From assembly GCF_023343835.1 (NCBI RefSeq), contig NC_064433.1, positions 185,769,777 through 185,833,776 of the forward strand: a DNA stretch of 64,000 nucleotides. The letters run 5' to 3'. The translations under genes were made by a program, and so were the position numbers. The notes beneath the pieces are model-generated. The model saw only the letters and a program-made list of their open reading frames with translations. It was not told the origin of the DNA and did no database searches. Below, piece by piece: positions 1 through 11,100 of the stretch (within the stretch, counting starts at the first letter, position 1; every line of letters begins with the position of its first letter). This stretch comes from Lagopus muta (Eukaryota; Chordata; Aves; Galliformes; Phasianidae).

Positions 1-1587
1 TGTTTTCTGAACTGCATTTCAAAATCACTTTGTATTGAGAATGCTTGCTGGAACACAATTCAGAGCTGTTAGAGAGGATTCTGCTACCACCTTCTGGCTG
101 CCAGAAATACTTCATGCTTATTTAACCAGCACACAGAGTTCATAATGCATCTACTGTTCCTTCAATCTGCACACTTGACACAATACTGCCCCATTTTCTT
201 TAATTCATAAATAAGAAATATACCCCCAAAAAGTAACACCTGTAGGAATAATTTTGATGGTAAACAAAAATAACTCAGTATTTCAATACTTTAAATTACC
301 TTATTTTAAAACAGTGTTGGACCTGGGGAACTCTCCAAGGGAGAACCTTGAATGTCTGAGTTTGGCAATACTGACCAAATGAGACTGAAAACATGAGCAA
401 AGAGTACAGAGTAAAGATTAGAAATTTCCATAACGAAAACCAGGTTTCTTCATCTAACATAAGCCTTCCCTATTGCTGAAACAGGAGGTTTGAACCCCCC
501 CCCCCCCCCATCATCATCCACAAAAACATTATTGTACACATTACTTCCTTCTAGTAAAAAGAAGAGAAAAGGACAAAATACCCGGAGACAGCGGAAGCTC
601 AACCATGCATTTGGTTATACTGAACATGTTGAAGTGAACACATTTTTAATATCTGATTTCAATATCTTAATTGTTGCGGCGTTGTTTTGTTTTGTTTTCT
701 CTCCCACAGGTATTCATCTAATCCAACACCTTTATTTTCAAATTCCTTTGGGTCGCAGCATTAGCGTACTATGTGTACTTACAAGTACATGACTTATCTG
801 AGTATTTTCTCCCACCTAGGGAGTTGTATTTTTTAAATATTCATAGGTCCTGTTGTATTTCATCCTTGTTTCAGCTGTGGGAAGGATGAAAACGATCATT
901 ATAATATATGTACCACTGCAAGTTATTACAAAGCACTACTCTACATAACGGCTGTAAAGAAAGGTAGAGATTGCATCAAAGAGGTTCCACTCCGCAACTA
1001 AGGCTTAGAAAAAAAAACAGATGAAGTATCACTGCATTATTTGTACTTAACCCATATCCTACTGAATTCAATAAAGAAATTTCCAGTCTCCTGAAAGCAG
1101 ACCACTGAAAACTGATTAAAAAATCACATTTTTTAGATTTCAAAGACCCCTTGGGAATCCAGCCATAACTGTCTAAGCGTCTCTCAAAATGAGATGCAGG
1201 CATCTAGGTTACTTAGATGACATCTTTGAAAATTCTACCTTAAATGAATTCTTAAAATCAAAAGCCAGATATTAAAGGGAGATGGCAAGCTTTAATGAAG
1301 CATCTACTCAAATTCAGGCCATCTTTTAGCAGCAAGAGTTCAAGTGGATTATTAGAAGTGGGTGCTCTTTAATCTCTTACCTCCTGGGAAAAACTGGCAT
1401 TTAAAAAATGTTAGGAACAGCAATCACAGAAGGGATGAAAAAAGCCTGAAAAGCCAGTTGTTCTGTTTCTCTGTGAGATGTGACATTTTCAAATTCTCTG
1501 CCCATCATATCTGACTATGTTCAGTTGAACCGGACAGTGTATTGCAAGCTTTGCAGGCTTGTGACTCTTAGTTTTTTTTTTTTTTCC
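1..1587. other. intergenic sequence, no gene seen
   Basis: AT-rich sequence without splice-bounded coding segments or a recognised protein. It contains a 14-nt run of C near 496 and a T run just before 1588. Short open frames here, for example one crossing the poly-C run, resemble no family I know. Confidence 0.6.
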
Positions 1588-3229
1588 CCAAACCTCTATG
1601 TGGGGACCAAGGAGGTAAATCCCTCCCCACTGTAAGGGCAGAGCAAGTCCGAGAGTGCCTCCTTAGACTGAATGAATGTCTATGTCTATGGGGCTGGATG
1701 GCGTGCATCCCAGGGTCCTGAAGGAGCTGGCTGAGGTGGTTGCCGAGCCGCTCTCCATCATATTTGAGAAGTCATGGCTATCAGGTGAGGTCCCGGATGA
1801 CTGGAGGAAGGGTCACGTCACTCCCATATACAAGAAGGGGAGCAGGGAGGACCCGGGGAACTACAGGCCGGTGAGTCTCACCTCCGTGCCTGGGAAGATC
1901 ATGGAACAGATCCTCCTGGACAACATGCTCGGTCACATAAAGAACGAGCATGTGATCCGAGACAGCCAGCACGGCTTCACCAAAGGAAGGTCATGCCTAA
2001 CTAATCTTGTGGCCTTCTATGATGGAGTGACGGCATTGGTGGACGAAGGGAAGGCGACCGATGTCATTTACCTGGACCTGAGCAAGGCCTTTGACATGGT
2101 CCCCCACCACATCCTCATCTCCAAATTGGAGGGAAGTGGATTTGATGGGAGGACGACCCGATGGATAAGCAATTGGTTGAAAGGCTGCAGACAGAGGGTG
2201 GTGGTCAATGGCTCTATGTCCAGGTGGAGGCCGGTAACAAGTGGTGTCCCCCAAGGGTCTGTCTTGGGACCGGTGCTCTTTAACATCTTTATTAATGACA
2301 TCGAAGAGGGAATTGAGTGCACCCTCAGCAAGTTTGCTGACGACACCAAGCTGAGTGGTGCGGTTGATACGGTGGAAGGAAGGGATGCCATTCAGAGGGA
2401 CCTCGACAGGCTGGAGGGCTGGGCTCGGGTGAACCTGATGAGGTTCAACACGGCAAAGTGCAGGGTTTTGCATTTGGGCCGGAGGAACCCCAGGCACCTG
2501 TACCGGCTGGGAGGAGCGGTCCTTGAGAGCAGCTCGGCAGAGAAGGACCTGGGGGTCCTGATGGACGAGAGACTGAACATGAGCCAGCAGTGCGCTCTGG
2601 CAGCTCGAAAGGCAAATGGGATCCTGGGCTCCATCAGGAGAGGGGTGGTCAGCAGGGACAGGGAGGTGATTGTCCCTCTCTACTCGGCTCTTGTGAGGCC
2701 CCACCTGGAGTACTGTGTCCAGGTGTGGAGCCCTCAGTACAAGAAAGACATTGAGATTTTGGAAAGGGTCCAGAGGAGGGCGACTAAGATGATCAGGGGG
2801 CTGGAGCACCTCCCCTATGAGGACAGGCTGAGGGAGTTGGGCTTGTTCAGCCTGGAGAAGAGAAGGCTGCGGGGTGACCTCATTGCAGCCTATCAATACC
2901 TGAAGGGAACCTACACCCAAGAGGGGAGTAAACTCTTCAAAAGGGCTGACAATAGCAGGACTAGGGGAAATGGATCCAAGTTGAAGGAGGGAAGATTTAG
3001 GTTGGATGTTAGGGGGAAGTTCTTTACTAGGAGAGTGGTTAGGCCCTGGAACGGGCTGCCCAGGGAGGTTGTGGATGCCCCGTCCTTGGACGTGTTTAAG
3101 GCCAGGTTGGACGGGGTCCTGGGCAACCTGATCTGAATGTGTATGTTTGGTGGCCCTGCCAGGCAGGGGGGTTGGAACTACATGATCCTTGAGGTCCCTT
3201 CCAACCTGGGTGATTCTGTGATTCTGTGA
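1588..3229 (+). mobile_element. CR1 LINE, copy A (5'-truncated, young)
   Basis: Non-LTR retrotransposon of the CR1 family. The 3' end has the usual CR1 form: a GGGTTGGAACTACATGATCC-type segment followed by tandem copies of the 8-bp tail unit. The 5' boundary is where similarity to the second large copy (31.4-33.5 kb) begins, next to a T run. By eye the two copies differ at only about 25-30 of roughly 1640 positions. The endonuclease half of ORF2 is missing, so this is a dead-on-arrival insertion typical of LINE target-primed reverse transcription. Confidence 0.95.
1676..3136 (+). CDS. CR1 ORF2 fragment: reverse transcriptase (copy A)
   Basis: A 486-codon open frame encoding the reverse-transcriptase and C-terminal parts of CR1 ORF2. 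Recognisable RT blocks include the [11 protein letters not shown] segment near the start, the [10 protein letters not shown] aspartate block, the [10 protein letters not shown] block, and the catalytic FADD motif at residues 220-223. The C-terminal region ends in the CR1 form [13 protein letters not shown]. Compared with copy B there is a net 2-nt gain at about 1677-1683 (7 nt against 5 nt), which shifts frame upstream, so the first few codons here are not native. There is no endonuclease domain. It is a transposon remnant, not a host gene, and probably not autonomously mobile. Confidence 0.85.
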   Translation: MSMSMGLDGVHPRVLKELAEVVAEPLSIIFEKSWLSGEVPDDWRKGHVTPIYKKGSREDPGNYRPVSLTSVPGKIMEQILLDNMLGHIKNEHVIRDSQHGFTKGRSCLTNLVAFYDGVTALVDEGKATDVIYLDLSKAFDMVPHHILISKLEGSGFDGRTTRWISNWLKGCRQRVVVNGSMSRWRPVTSGVPQGSVLGPVLFNIFINDIEEGIECTLSKFADDTKLSGAVDTVEGRDAIQRDLDRLEGWARVNLMRFNTAKCRVLHLGRRNPRHLYRLGGAVLESSSAEKDLGVLMDERLNMSQQCALAARKANGILGSIRRGVVSRDREVIVPLYSALVRPHLEYCVQVWSPQYKKDIEILERVQRRATKMIRGLEHLPYEDRLRELGLFSLEKRRLRGDLIAAYQYLKGTYTQEGSKLFKRADNSRTRGNGSKLKEGRFRLDVRGKFFTRRVVRPWNGLPREVVDAPSLDVFKARLDGVLGNLI

Positions 3230-3473
3230 TCTTATTTTAAACCTCCCCTAAGTTACCTGAAGAAAGGAATTGTTTTTAATTCTTACATTTCTAGATCTGA
3301 AACAAAGCTCCCTGCCCTGACTGTCATGGACTCCTTAGATTCCCTTTAAATTTCCAGAGTTCCTTGTCTGTTCCAAGGAAGCTGAGGGAGGCCAAATTGC
3401 CCACTGCCACTAACAAGAAGCTAGAACATTCAGGTAGCATTTTATTACCCATAGCAGCAGCTCTATCATAGAA

Positions 3474-3785
3474 GCACAGAATGGTTTGGGTTGGAAGGGA
3501 ACTTTAAGATCATTCAGTTCCAACCTCCTGCTATAGGCAGGGACACCTCCCTCTAGACCAGGTTGCTCACAACCCCATCCAGCCTGGCTTTGAATGCTTC
3601 CGGGGAGGGGACATCCACAGCCTCACTGGGCAACCTGTTCCAGTGTCTCACCACCCTCACAGTAAAGGATTTATTTCTAATATCTAGTCCAAATCTACCC
3701 TCTTCCAGTTTAAAGCCATTTTCCTTTGTTCTGTCACTATCTGGAGGTAGAGCCTTGACAATCACTCCCCTGCCTCTGTCAGTTT
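3474..3785 (-). repeat. CR1 LINE 3' fragment
   Basis: On the + strand it reads as the reverse of a CR1 3' end: AGAATGGTTTGGGTTGGAAG at the left, then the back-translated LDGVVSNLV / RLPSEAVDVPS segment. It is clearly older than the CR1 at 1588-3229. Confidence 0.85.
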
Positions 3786-4379
3786 TATTCAGAACTGGTA
3801 TAGTCTGGGGTTTGGGGAAATCCTGGGATTAGCAAGTCTGTGTGAAAAATGTCCTGGCTTGCAGATAGCGAGACTCAATGATCTTCCAGAAAAAAAAAAT
3901 AGTAAAATACTGCAGCAGCTTCTGCATTTCGAGAAGTTAAATGAAATACTCCTTTTCTTTAAAGATTCATGTTTGCAGTGAAATGCTGTTGCTTCAAACA
4001 CAATTCTTGTATCAGTTCCATAACGTATGTGTGTGATGGGACAACTTTTGACTGTTAGATATCCAGAGTGACTTTTTGGCAGAGGGAATCTCTGCACAAA
4101 ATCTAGCTCAAAGAGAGACACAAATGCTTCTGCTAATAGCCAGAAAACACATACAGCATGTCAGGTTACATGGAAAGCATTCAGCATCCAAGGGATCGAT
4201 GTGGGAAATACTGACATGCTACCATGCAGTGGAGCTGACAGAGAATAACTTTACTAAAACATGACAGACCTAATGATGCATTTTCAAGCACCAAGCACAA
4301 TAAATAGGCATTTCTTTCTACCTAAGGCAGTCTTTGAGAAAGAACCGCTCTGCAATCTGTCCTTTGACAATTCAACAGC
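3786..4379. other. intergenic sequence, nothing recognised
   Basis: No coding exon, RNA gene or repeat family recognised between two CR1 fragments. Confidence 0.5.
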
Positions 4380-4608
4380 CTCTTAGGACCAGAGGGAACG
4401 GTTTCAAGCTACGGCAGGGGAGATTCAAGCTGGCGCTGGAATGGACTGCCAAGGGAGGTGGTGGAGTCACTGACCTCGGGGGTGTTCAAGGAAAGACTGG
4501 ATGTTGTGTTGAAAGACATGGTTTAGTGGGAGCTATTGGTAATAGGTGAACGGTTGGACTGGATGATCTTTTAGGTCTTTTCCAATCTTGGTGATTCTAT
4601 GATTCTGC
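4380..4608 (+). repeat. CR1 LINE 3' fragment
   Basis: Begins in the [11 protein letters not shown] coding segment and runs to the tail unit (GATTCTATGATTCTG). Short and diverged. Confidence 0.8.
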
Positions 4609-6420
4609 TCATGTGTTCTGTTCCTTTCACCCACCTGCTTGTTCTGAAGCAGCAAATACAAACTTGGTAGAGGCTTCCTACTTGGTACAGAGTGTCTTGA
4701 AATGAAAACTTAGCTACCGAGTCATAAAATATTGAAGCATAGGTTTTAGGAATATAAATGTTAAGAACAATACAGCATACCCCACAGTAGTTGGATGGAA
4801 AAGATGAGAATGCTTTGTATGACAGTGGTCATCTCCAGGAGCTAGTAAGAAAACATATTTCGTGGCTTCTCAGCATCACAGGATGGGCAGTAGCTCTGCA
4901 AACAAGGAATGAACACACATTTCTTGTGGTACTAGCTCACTCTAACTTCCACTTCGGCGAAAGCAGAAAGGACTGAGAAAGAGAAAAAAATACCATCATA
5001 ATGAATGTGTTGCTGACACTTCAGTCTTTCCCAAATTAAAAGGGTTTTCTCTGGGAAAAAGAGATTTATTTCCTCCACCATTGATTTTTCATACTCCTTT
5101 TCATTAATTTCAGTGACTGTATCTAGAAGAGCAGTTTTCCATGGAATTATACAATGATGAAGTCTGACCTATCTCTAGAGTTACTTCAGAAATCCCTGTT
5201 ATCAGAAAATTCACCTATTTTGTCACCAACTCCAATCAGCAGAAGAAGTTGTGTTCTTACTGTCAGACTGGGACTGACAGATTATTTCTCACCCATCATT
5301 TACTGCTTCTCTAGTAAAGCTTCTCAGAAAAACAAATAAAAGAGTCAATCATTAAACACATTGTAACAGTTTGTCAAGACTTTGTAAATCAAAGGATAAA
5401 ACTCATCAAAAATTATATATAGAATTTGAATGTTTTAAATGCCAGGGATCTGAAAACATTGAAAAGATACTGAGTATCATTTCAAATCTGCTGAAAACAG
5501 AGGTTTCTATGCAATAAATATTCTACAATCATAAACAAAGCTTTTAAAATGTACTGTCATACACACATAATGACAGTCTAAATCGTATGTGAACAGTTTA
5601 CTCTCCGAATCTTCAAAAGTGGATTGAAAATGTCTTATGCCTTCCTCTAAGCATTGAAACTGCCATTTGAAGTTCTACCCAGTTCTGTGAGATCATCACT
5701 GTGTGCTGCAAACTGCAGTGCTTCATGTAGGCAGTGATAGGCAACTTCAAAAGACCCACTTAATTGCAAAACAGTATTCACTTGTATGCTGGGAAACAGA
5801 AAAACTGAGTCTCTTTAACACTACGTGCAGAGCAGACCAATAAAGCTTGGTAACCTTCACAGTAAGTGTATATGAAAGTTAGTAGCAAAAAATATATTTT
5901 TTAATGTGATACACCACAAAATTCTGAACTGTGAAACAAACATATTTTCAATGGATTTCCTTCTGGAAAATCCATGAGTAGATTTCTATGCCACTGAAGT
6001 AGCAACTAAGAGTGGAGTAGCACCACATGATACTTCTGGGGAACTGTGGATTTTCTACTTCATTTTTCTCCATCTTTTGTTTGTTAATGTTTATAACAAA
6101 ATCCATTACTAAGTCAATAAGAATGCTATTGCTTAATCCAGCAAACATAATGTCATAATAATAATGTTTTTGAATTGTTCCCCAAATATTCTCAGGACAA
6201 GAATGAAAGAAATTGGTTTTCTCAAACAGAAGCATGATGCACACAATGGTTAAAATACAACCACAGACACAGGAAGAGCACAATGTTTACTTTACAGATG
6301 TAAATTAGATTTTTATTCTCATGTGTTACTTTTGTTGACACTGTGTAAAGTGAATTTCAAGTTTTAAGAACAATTCTTGGCCCTAAGACAACAAATGCCC
6401 TTAATTACATTCTCCTGTAT
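4609..6420. other. intergenic sequence, nothing recognised
   Basis: AT-rich sequence with only short open frames of no recognisable family. No splice-bounded conserved exon seen on either strand. Confidence 0.5.
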
Positions 6421-6567
6421 GAGGTGTTCAAGGCCAGGTTGGATGGGGCCCTGGGCAGCCTGGTCTAGTATTAAATGTGGAGGTTGGTGGCCCTGACTGT
6501 GGCAGGGGGGTTGGAGATTCATGATCCTTAAGGTCCCTTCCAACCCCAGCCATTCTGTGATTCTGTA
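6421..6567 (+). repeat. CR1 LINE 3' tail fragment
   Basis: Carries the [13 protein letters not shown] coding end, the untranslated segment with ATGATCCTTAAGGTCCCTTC, and the terminal CCATTCTGTGATTCTGT. Confidence 0.85.
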
Positions 6568-6737
6568 TGTTCCCATCAATCTTCTCCTTACAAACGAGGC
6601 TACCCAACAAACAGAAACAACTGAAATGTTTTCAATATGAATAAGAAAACTTAAGACTTAATTATATTCTTACTCATTCCTTTGTAAATTATTACCACAC
6701 CCTACATTAAAATGTTCTTGCTAAATAGCAAGACAGC

Positions 6738-6761
6738 TTTTTTTTTTTTTTTTTTTTTTTT
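6738..6761. repeat. poly-T tract (24 nt)
   Basis: Uninterrupted run of 24 T between two CR1 tail fragments. It may be the tail of a minus-strand retroposon or a simple repeat. Confidence 0.7.
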
Positions 6762-6907
6762 CTGCTGGGTTCAAAGCAGTTTATCCTACATTTATCCTAC
6801 AAGAAGCCTCCATGGGAGCTTTATTTTGACTAAGAGCTGAAGCAACCTCTTGGTCTTGATAGCTCTACCAAATATCTGCGTCAGGTATGATATATAATGA
6901 AGTGAAT

Positions 6908-7168
6908 GTTTTAAGTTGAGGGAGAGAAGATTTAGGTTGGATGTCAGGGGGAAGTTCTTTACAGAGAGAATGGTGAGGTGCTAAAACAGGCTGCCCAGAG
7001 AGGTTGTGGATGCTCCCGTCCCTGGAGGTGTTCAGGATGGACGGGGCCCTAGGCAGCCTGGTGTAGTATTGAATGTGGAGGTCAGTGGCCCTACCTAGGG
7101 CAGGGGGGTTGGAGATTCATGATCCTTGAGGTCCCTTCCAATCCTGGCCATTCTGTGAATCTGTGAAT
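6908..7168 (+). repeat. CR1 LINE 3' fragment
   Basis: Begins in the [16 protein letters not shown] segment of the ORF2 end and finishes at the tail units (CCATTCTGTGAATCTGTG). It lies 340 bp after another CR1 tail in the same orientation. Confidence 0.85.
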
Positions 7169-7789
7169 AGAGCACATTTGATATTAACTTCCAGTTGGTA
7201 GATACACTGGAAGAAATCTCCTCATGGTCTTTTTTCACATCCTTTAAGGAAATGTTTTTAGCAAAAAGCACATCTGCTTTAGGATACCAGGTGCCTTATA
7301 AACTGGTGTTATAAACTCAGCATTTCCATAGTTAAAAACTGTGTAGCAGACATTAAGTTAATAGAAGGCTATTTGTTTTGCCCATATAAATGTAGGTAGT
7401 TATCACTGCTGTAACACATTAAAGAAGCCATAGGGCCATCGGGTGACGGCAGCACTCAGCAGAACAAATCCTATCAGCAATACAAATTCTAAATTCCAGG
7501 TGCAATTGCCCTCATTTCAGCACAAAGCAGATGATCCCTACTACACGTTTTTTAAACTAAGTGCCCACATACCAGACACCTAACAACCAAAGCTCTAATT
7601 GCCACGTCTTCACATATATTTCTGAGGTGACTATGCAACCCTCAAACATAATTAAACAACGAGAAGCCGAGTGCCGTGACGGAATCAGCCTCAGACCGGT
7701 TCCTCGGTGTCTCCTGACCACAGAGGAGTGCAGCCATTTGACAGCATCCCTACACTCATCATCTCCAATCCACGTCGCTGCGGACAAAA
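7169..7789. other. 5' flank of CHORDC1, no gene
   Basis: No gene recognised. Base composition shifts from AT-rich to GC-rich toward the right end, where the CpG island begins. Confidence 0.5.
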
Positions 7790-7840
7790 CGCAGCCGCCA
7801 CCCCACACAACCTTTCCACACAACCTTCCCGCCAAACCAC

Positions 7841-7850
7841 GCGCATGCGC
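7841..7850. promoter_or_regulatory. NRF1-type palindrome 1
   Basis: Exact GCGCATGCGC, the consensus palindrome for nuclear respiratory factor 1, directly followed by a GC box. The match is seen; occupancy is inferred. Confidence 0.65.
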
Positions 7851-7874
7851 CCCGCCCACCGCGCGCCCCGCCGT

Positions 7875-7884
7875 GCGCATGCGC
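7875..7884. promoter_or_regulatory. NRF1-type palindrome 2
   Basis: Second exact GCGCATGCGC, 34 bp after the first. A further partial match (CATGCGCA) occurs at 7953-7960. Confidence 0.65.
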
Positions 7885-7989
7885 CCCGCCGCGGCACTCC
7901 GGGCTCTTTGGTTTCCCTTCAGCACTCACGGCTCCCGCGCCGCGCGGCAGCACATGCGCAGTGACCGCCGGTCTTTCTCCCCTTCCCCC

Positions 7990-8012
7990 GAAGGTTCGTG
8001 AAGCTTCCGGAA
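7990..8012. promoter_or_regulatory. perfect five-unit heat-shock element
   Basis: Alternating pentamer units with exact 2-nt spacing: GAA 7990-7992, TTC 7995-7997, GAA 8000-8002, TTC 8005-8007, GAA 8010-8012. This is the inverted-repeat array bound by HSF1 trimers; three units are the usual minimum. It sits about 115 bp upstream of the CHORDC1 ATG. CHORDC1/CHP-1 is known as a heat-stress-inducible HSP90 partner, so a functional HSF1 site is expected here. Confidence 0.85.
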
Positions 8013-8125
8013 GGCTGCGGCCGGCTGCTTCCGCCGCGCCGCCCCCCAACACCCCCCGGCTTCCGGTTGCCGCATCCCGTTTCGCCGCGCTGCCGCTGCT
8101 CTCCTCTGCTCCGCGGAACGCCGCC

Positions 8126-8189
8126 ATGTCCTTGCTGTGCTACAACCGGGGCTGCGGCCAGCGCTTCGACCCCGAGACCAACACGGAGG
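8126..8189 (+). CDS. CHORDC1: CHORDC1 coding exon 1
   Basis: Encodes [20 protein letters not shown] and one further glutamate; ends in phase 1 at a G|GTGAG donor. It carries the first two CHORD 1 cysteines. Confidence 0.96.
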
Positions 8190-11100
8190 GTGAGGACGGG
8201 GCGGGGGGTCCGTCACGGCGCGGGTACCTGAGGGAGCCGGGATGCCGGGCGGTGAGGGGGCGCGGCCTCAGATTGACTGGATAGCGAAGGACGGCTGAGC
8301 TGCGGCTGAGCCTGCAGGGCTGAGCCCGCAGCCCGGCTGCCCGCCTGGGGGCTGCCAGCGAGTGCCTGTTCTTCCGGCTTGGGTGGGAAGGAACCTTAAA
8401 GCCCGTCTGTTCTAGTGCCCCGTTGTGGGCTGGCTGCCCCCCAGTAGATCGGGCTGCCCCCCGTCCGACCGGCTGCGGTTCTCAACAAGCTTTGCAACTT
8501 GTCTGATTTGCGAGGATTAATTTCTAGGAGATGGGCCTTCTGTGGTAGCGTAATTTCTAGCGCAGTGCACGAGTTTAGAAGTCGGCTGATGCGATCTGAC
8601 ACGTGCGACTAAGAAATCACTGCGTAAAATGTTATTGTTCTGAGATAAATATCTCCAAAGAGAGGGGCAGCGCTTTGGGTAAGGCTTGCTAACGTTAGGA
8701 ACAGCAAAAGTGGGCACACGGTTTTGGAATGCTGCCATTCAGAAATCCTACCCCACTCCAGCTCGGCTGAAAAGGCAAAGTAGACAGGCTTTAGATAGGT
8801 TTTCCTATATCAGAAACTTTCATTAGGTCTTTATGACCTGCTCTCTTTGTTGTAACAACAGTTTTTCACTGTGTTTTCTGATGTACGTGATATAAGTTGG
8901 AGTGGACCAGACCTGATGGACATGGCCCTATGCTGTGTGATTGTGACAGGCAGCTTCCTACAATGAAGTTTATTCAGTAAGTGATTGGGTCTTGGAGTTC
9001 CTATGTCCTGGCCTAGGCAGTTCTGATGCGGTTTTTCAAGAGCGCTCTAGAAGACCAGGTCTAACATCTTTAGCTGAAAGAGAGTAATTTAAGCTTTCAG
9101 CACCACTAAACTTCACTAAGATCAATAAGGCGATGGCTACTTGGGCACCTAAGACCCTATCTAGCTGCATTTAGCTGTCAGCTTTAAGTGTTTTAGAGCT
9201 GGGGAGAACATTTAAGTCTTAAGGATTAAGTGAAATGCATATTAGACACCAAAATATGTATTCCTGTAATCTTGATAAGCTTTATATTGATATAATCTAT
9301 CACTTAAGCTTAGGATCAATAGTTATGAGGAGGTTTTTATATCTTTTTTTTCCCCAACAAAAATGGAAGATGAGGCCCACAGGCTTCAAAGATGTTATGG
9401 ATGTATCACAATTTCAGCCTACAGAATAGATATCCCATAGCAATGATTGATGTAAGAGGCCTTTAATGTGCTCTTTAGAATCAGAGGGCTGGTGTAACGT
9501 GCATGTATTTTCTGTAGAAGCTGTCACTGTTTCAAAAAAATGATCAGGTGGCAACTGGCTGACACAAAGGACGCAGTGCCTCTTAAAGAGAGGCAGAAAA
9601 AACAGCCTGAGGGAAAGCATTAAAGGTATGACTACACAGGTATGACTGAACACAGTTATGAAATCATTTGTGGCATGCCTAGCAAGGTACAAATTTAACA
9701 TGCATTTCAGATACAGTAACAACTAGCTACATCCATACAGTTAGAGAGCTGTGCAGTGTTGGATGTAGAACTTAGCTTCCAAAAGGGGCAGTAAAGTTTT
9801 AGTTTATTTCTCTGGGAATTAATGACCGTGTGGACATTTCTAATCCATTTCAATACCACGTCCAATTTTGCCACTAATACAGTGGTGTAATGTAATACTT
9901 CTGTATAGATTTAAAAAGGTTTTGCTCACAAAGAGGTTGAAGGTGTACACATGTTTGTCTCAGCTTCCTCACTTTACTGCAATGCTTTGTTTTAGGCTGC
10001 AATTAGAATCTTTGTTAATGCAGTTTTATTTGGTTTGTTGCCAGAACTGAAGGGCTTTGCTCATTTGTCAAGGGTATTGGTATTGCACCTGCAGGATCAA
10101 CGTGATCATAGAGCTGATGAAAACTTATTTTACATATTTCTGAGGTGGGGTGAGCTGGAGTCGAAAGCAGTGATAGCCTAGATTTTTATCTGACCTTTCA
10201 ACTTTGTTTAACTTTGGTCTCCATTATTCAAACTCTGTTACTTTAAAGTGCATCCTCTGATCCATTCTGTTTCTCAGCCTGAATCTTTCTTTGTGAACTG
10301 TTTATAAGCTCTTCACATACAATATTTTTCATGTTATCTACGTTTTATTCCAATACTAAGAAATTAAGTGGAATCAGCACCCTCCTGATCACATTCACGT
10401 TCCCGAGGAGCTGGATAAAGTTCATTGAGTTAAATGAACTTCCATTGCTTCTGAGCTGCAAAGCATAGCTTGTGAAGTATTGGAGTGCTCCCAGAGGGCA
10501 GCAAATCATTTATAAGTTATATGTAGACATACCTCACTTTGTCATCAAGAATTCAGCAGGATTCCGTTGTAAATACCTTTAAGTTTGGAAAACCTTTACT
10601 GTTTTTTCTACTTTGCCTTGTAACAAGAAGTATAAGAATGGGTAAGCAGGGATGTAGAAGTAAAGTAATAGCAGGCAACAGCGTGTGCACTGGTAGACTG
10701 GAATTGATTTGAGTATCAAATTTTCATTTAAAGAAACATGACAGTGTGGTACTTGCATCTACAGAAATGATTTGAAATGATTTCTCTCTTCATTGAGAAG
10801 TGAAGGGAGAAATATTGATTGCTTTGAAAAGTGTTTTGTTTTGTTTTTAAGGAGAGGTATTAACAGCACTGGAGAGGTGAGTTGAAAAAATGTTGAATAG
10901 CACTCAAAGGCTGGAAGCTGAACTCAAATCAGAAATTGATCATACTTCTGCATACTGCTGATGTGTGTCCTGATCCTTTCTACTCCCTGCTAATCAGATA
11001 CAGGATATTTTTTATGAATGTAAACTTCACTTAGACAAGTGTTGCTGGTCTCAGTACAAATGGTAACAAGGGATGTTCTTCTGTTCTCTGATGCATAGGA

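Larger units (their letters stand above)
7790..8345 (+). promoter_or_regulatory. CpG-island promoter of CHORDC1
   Basis: Strongly GC- and CpG-rich block flanked by AT-rich DNA. It covers the 5' flank, the first coding exon and the start of intron 1. It holds two perfect NRF1-type palindromes, a GC box (CCCCGCCC at 7850-7857), ETS-type CTTCCGG cores (8004-8010 and 8060-8066) and a heat-shock element. No TATA box is evident, as expected for a housekeeping-type promoter. The exact transcription start cannot be fixed from sequence; it should lie between the heat-shock element and the ATG at 8126. Confidence 0.85.
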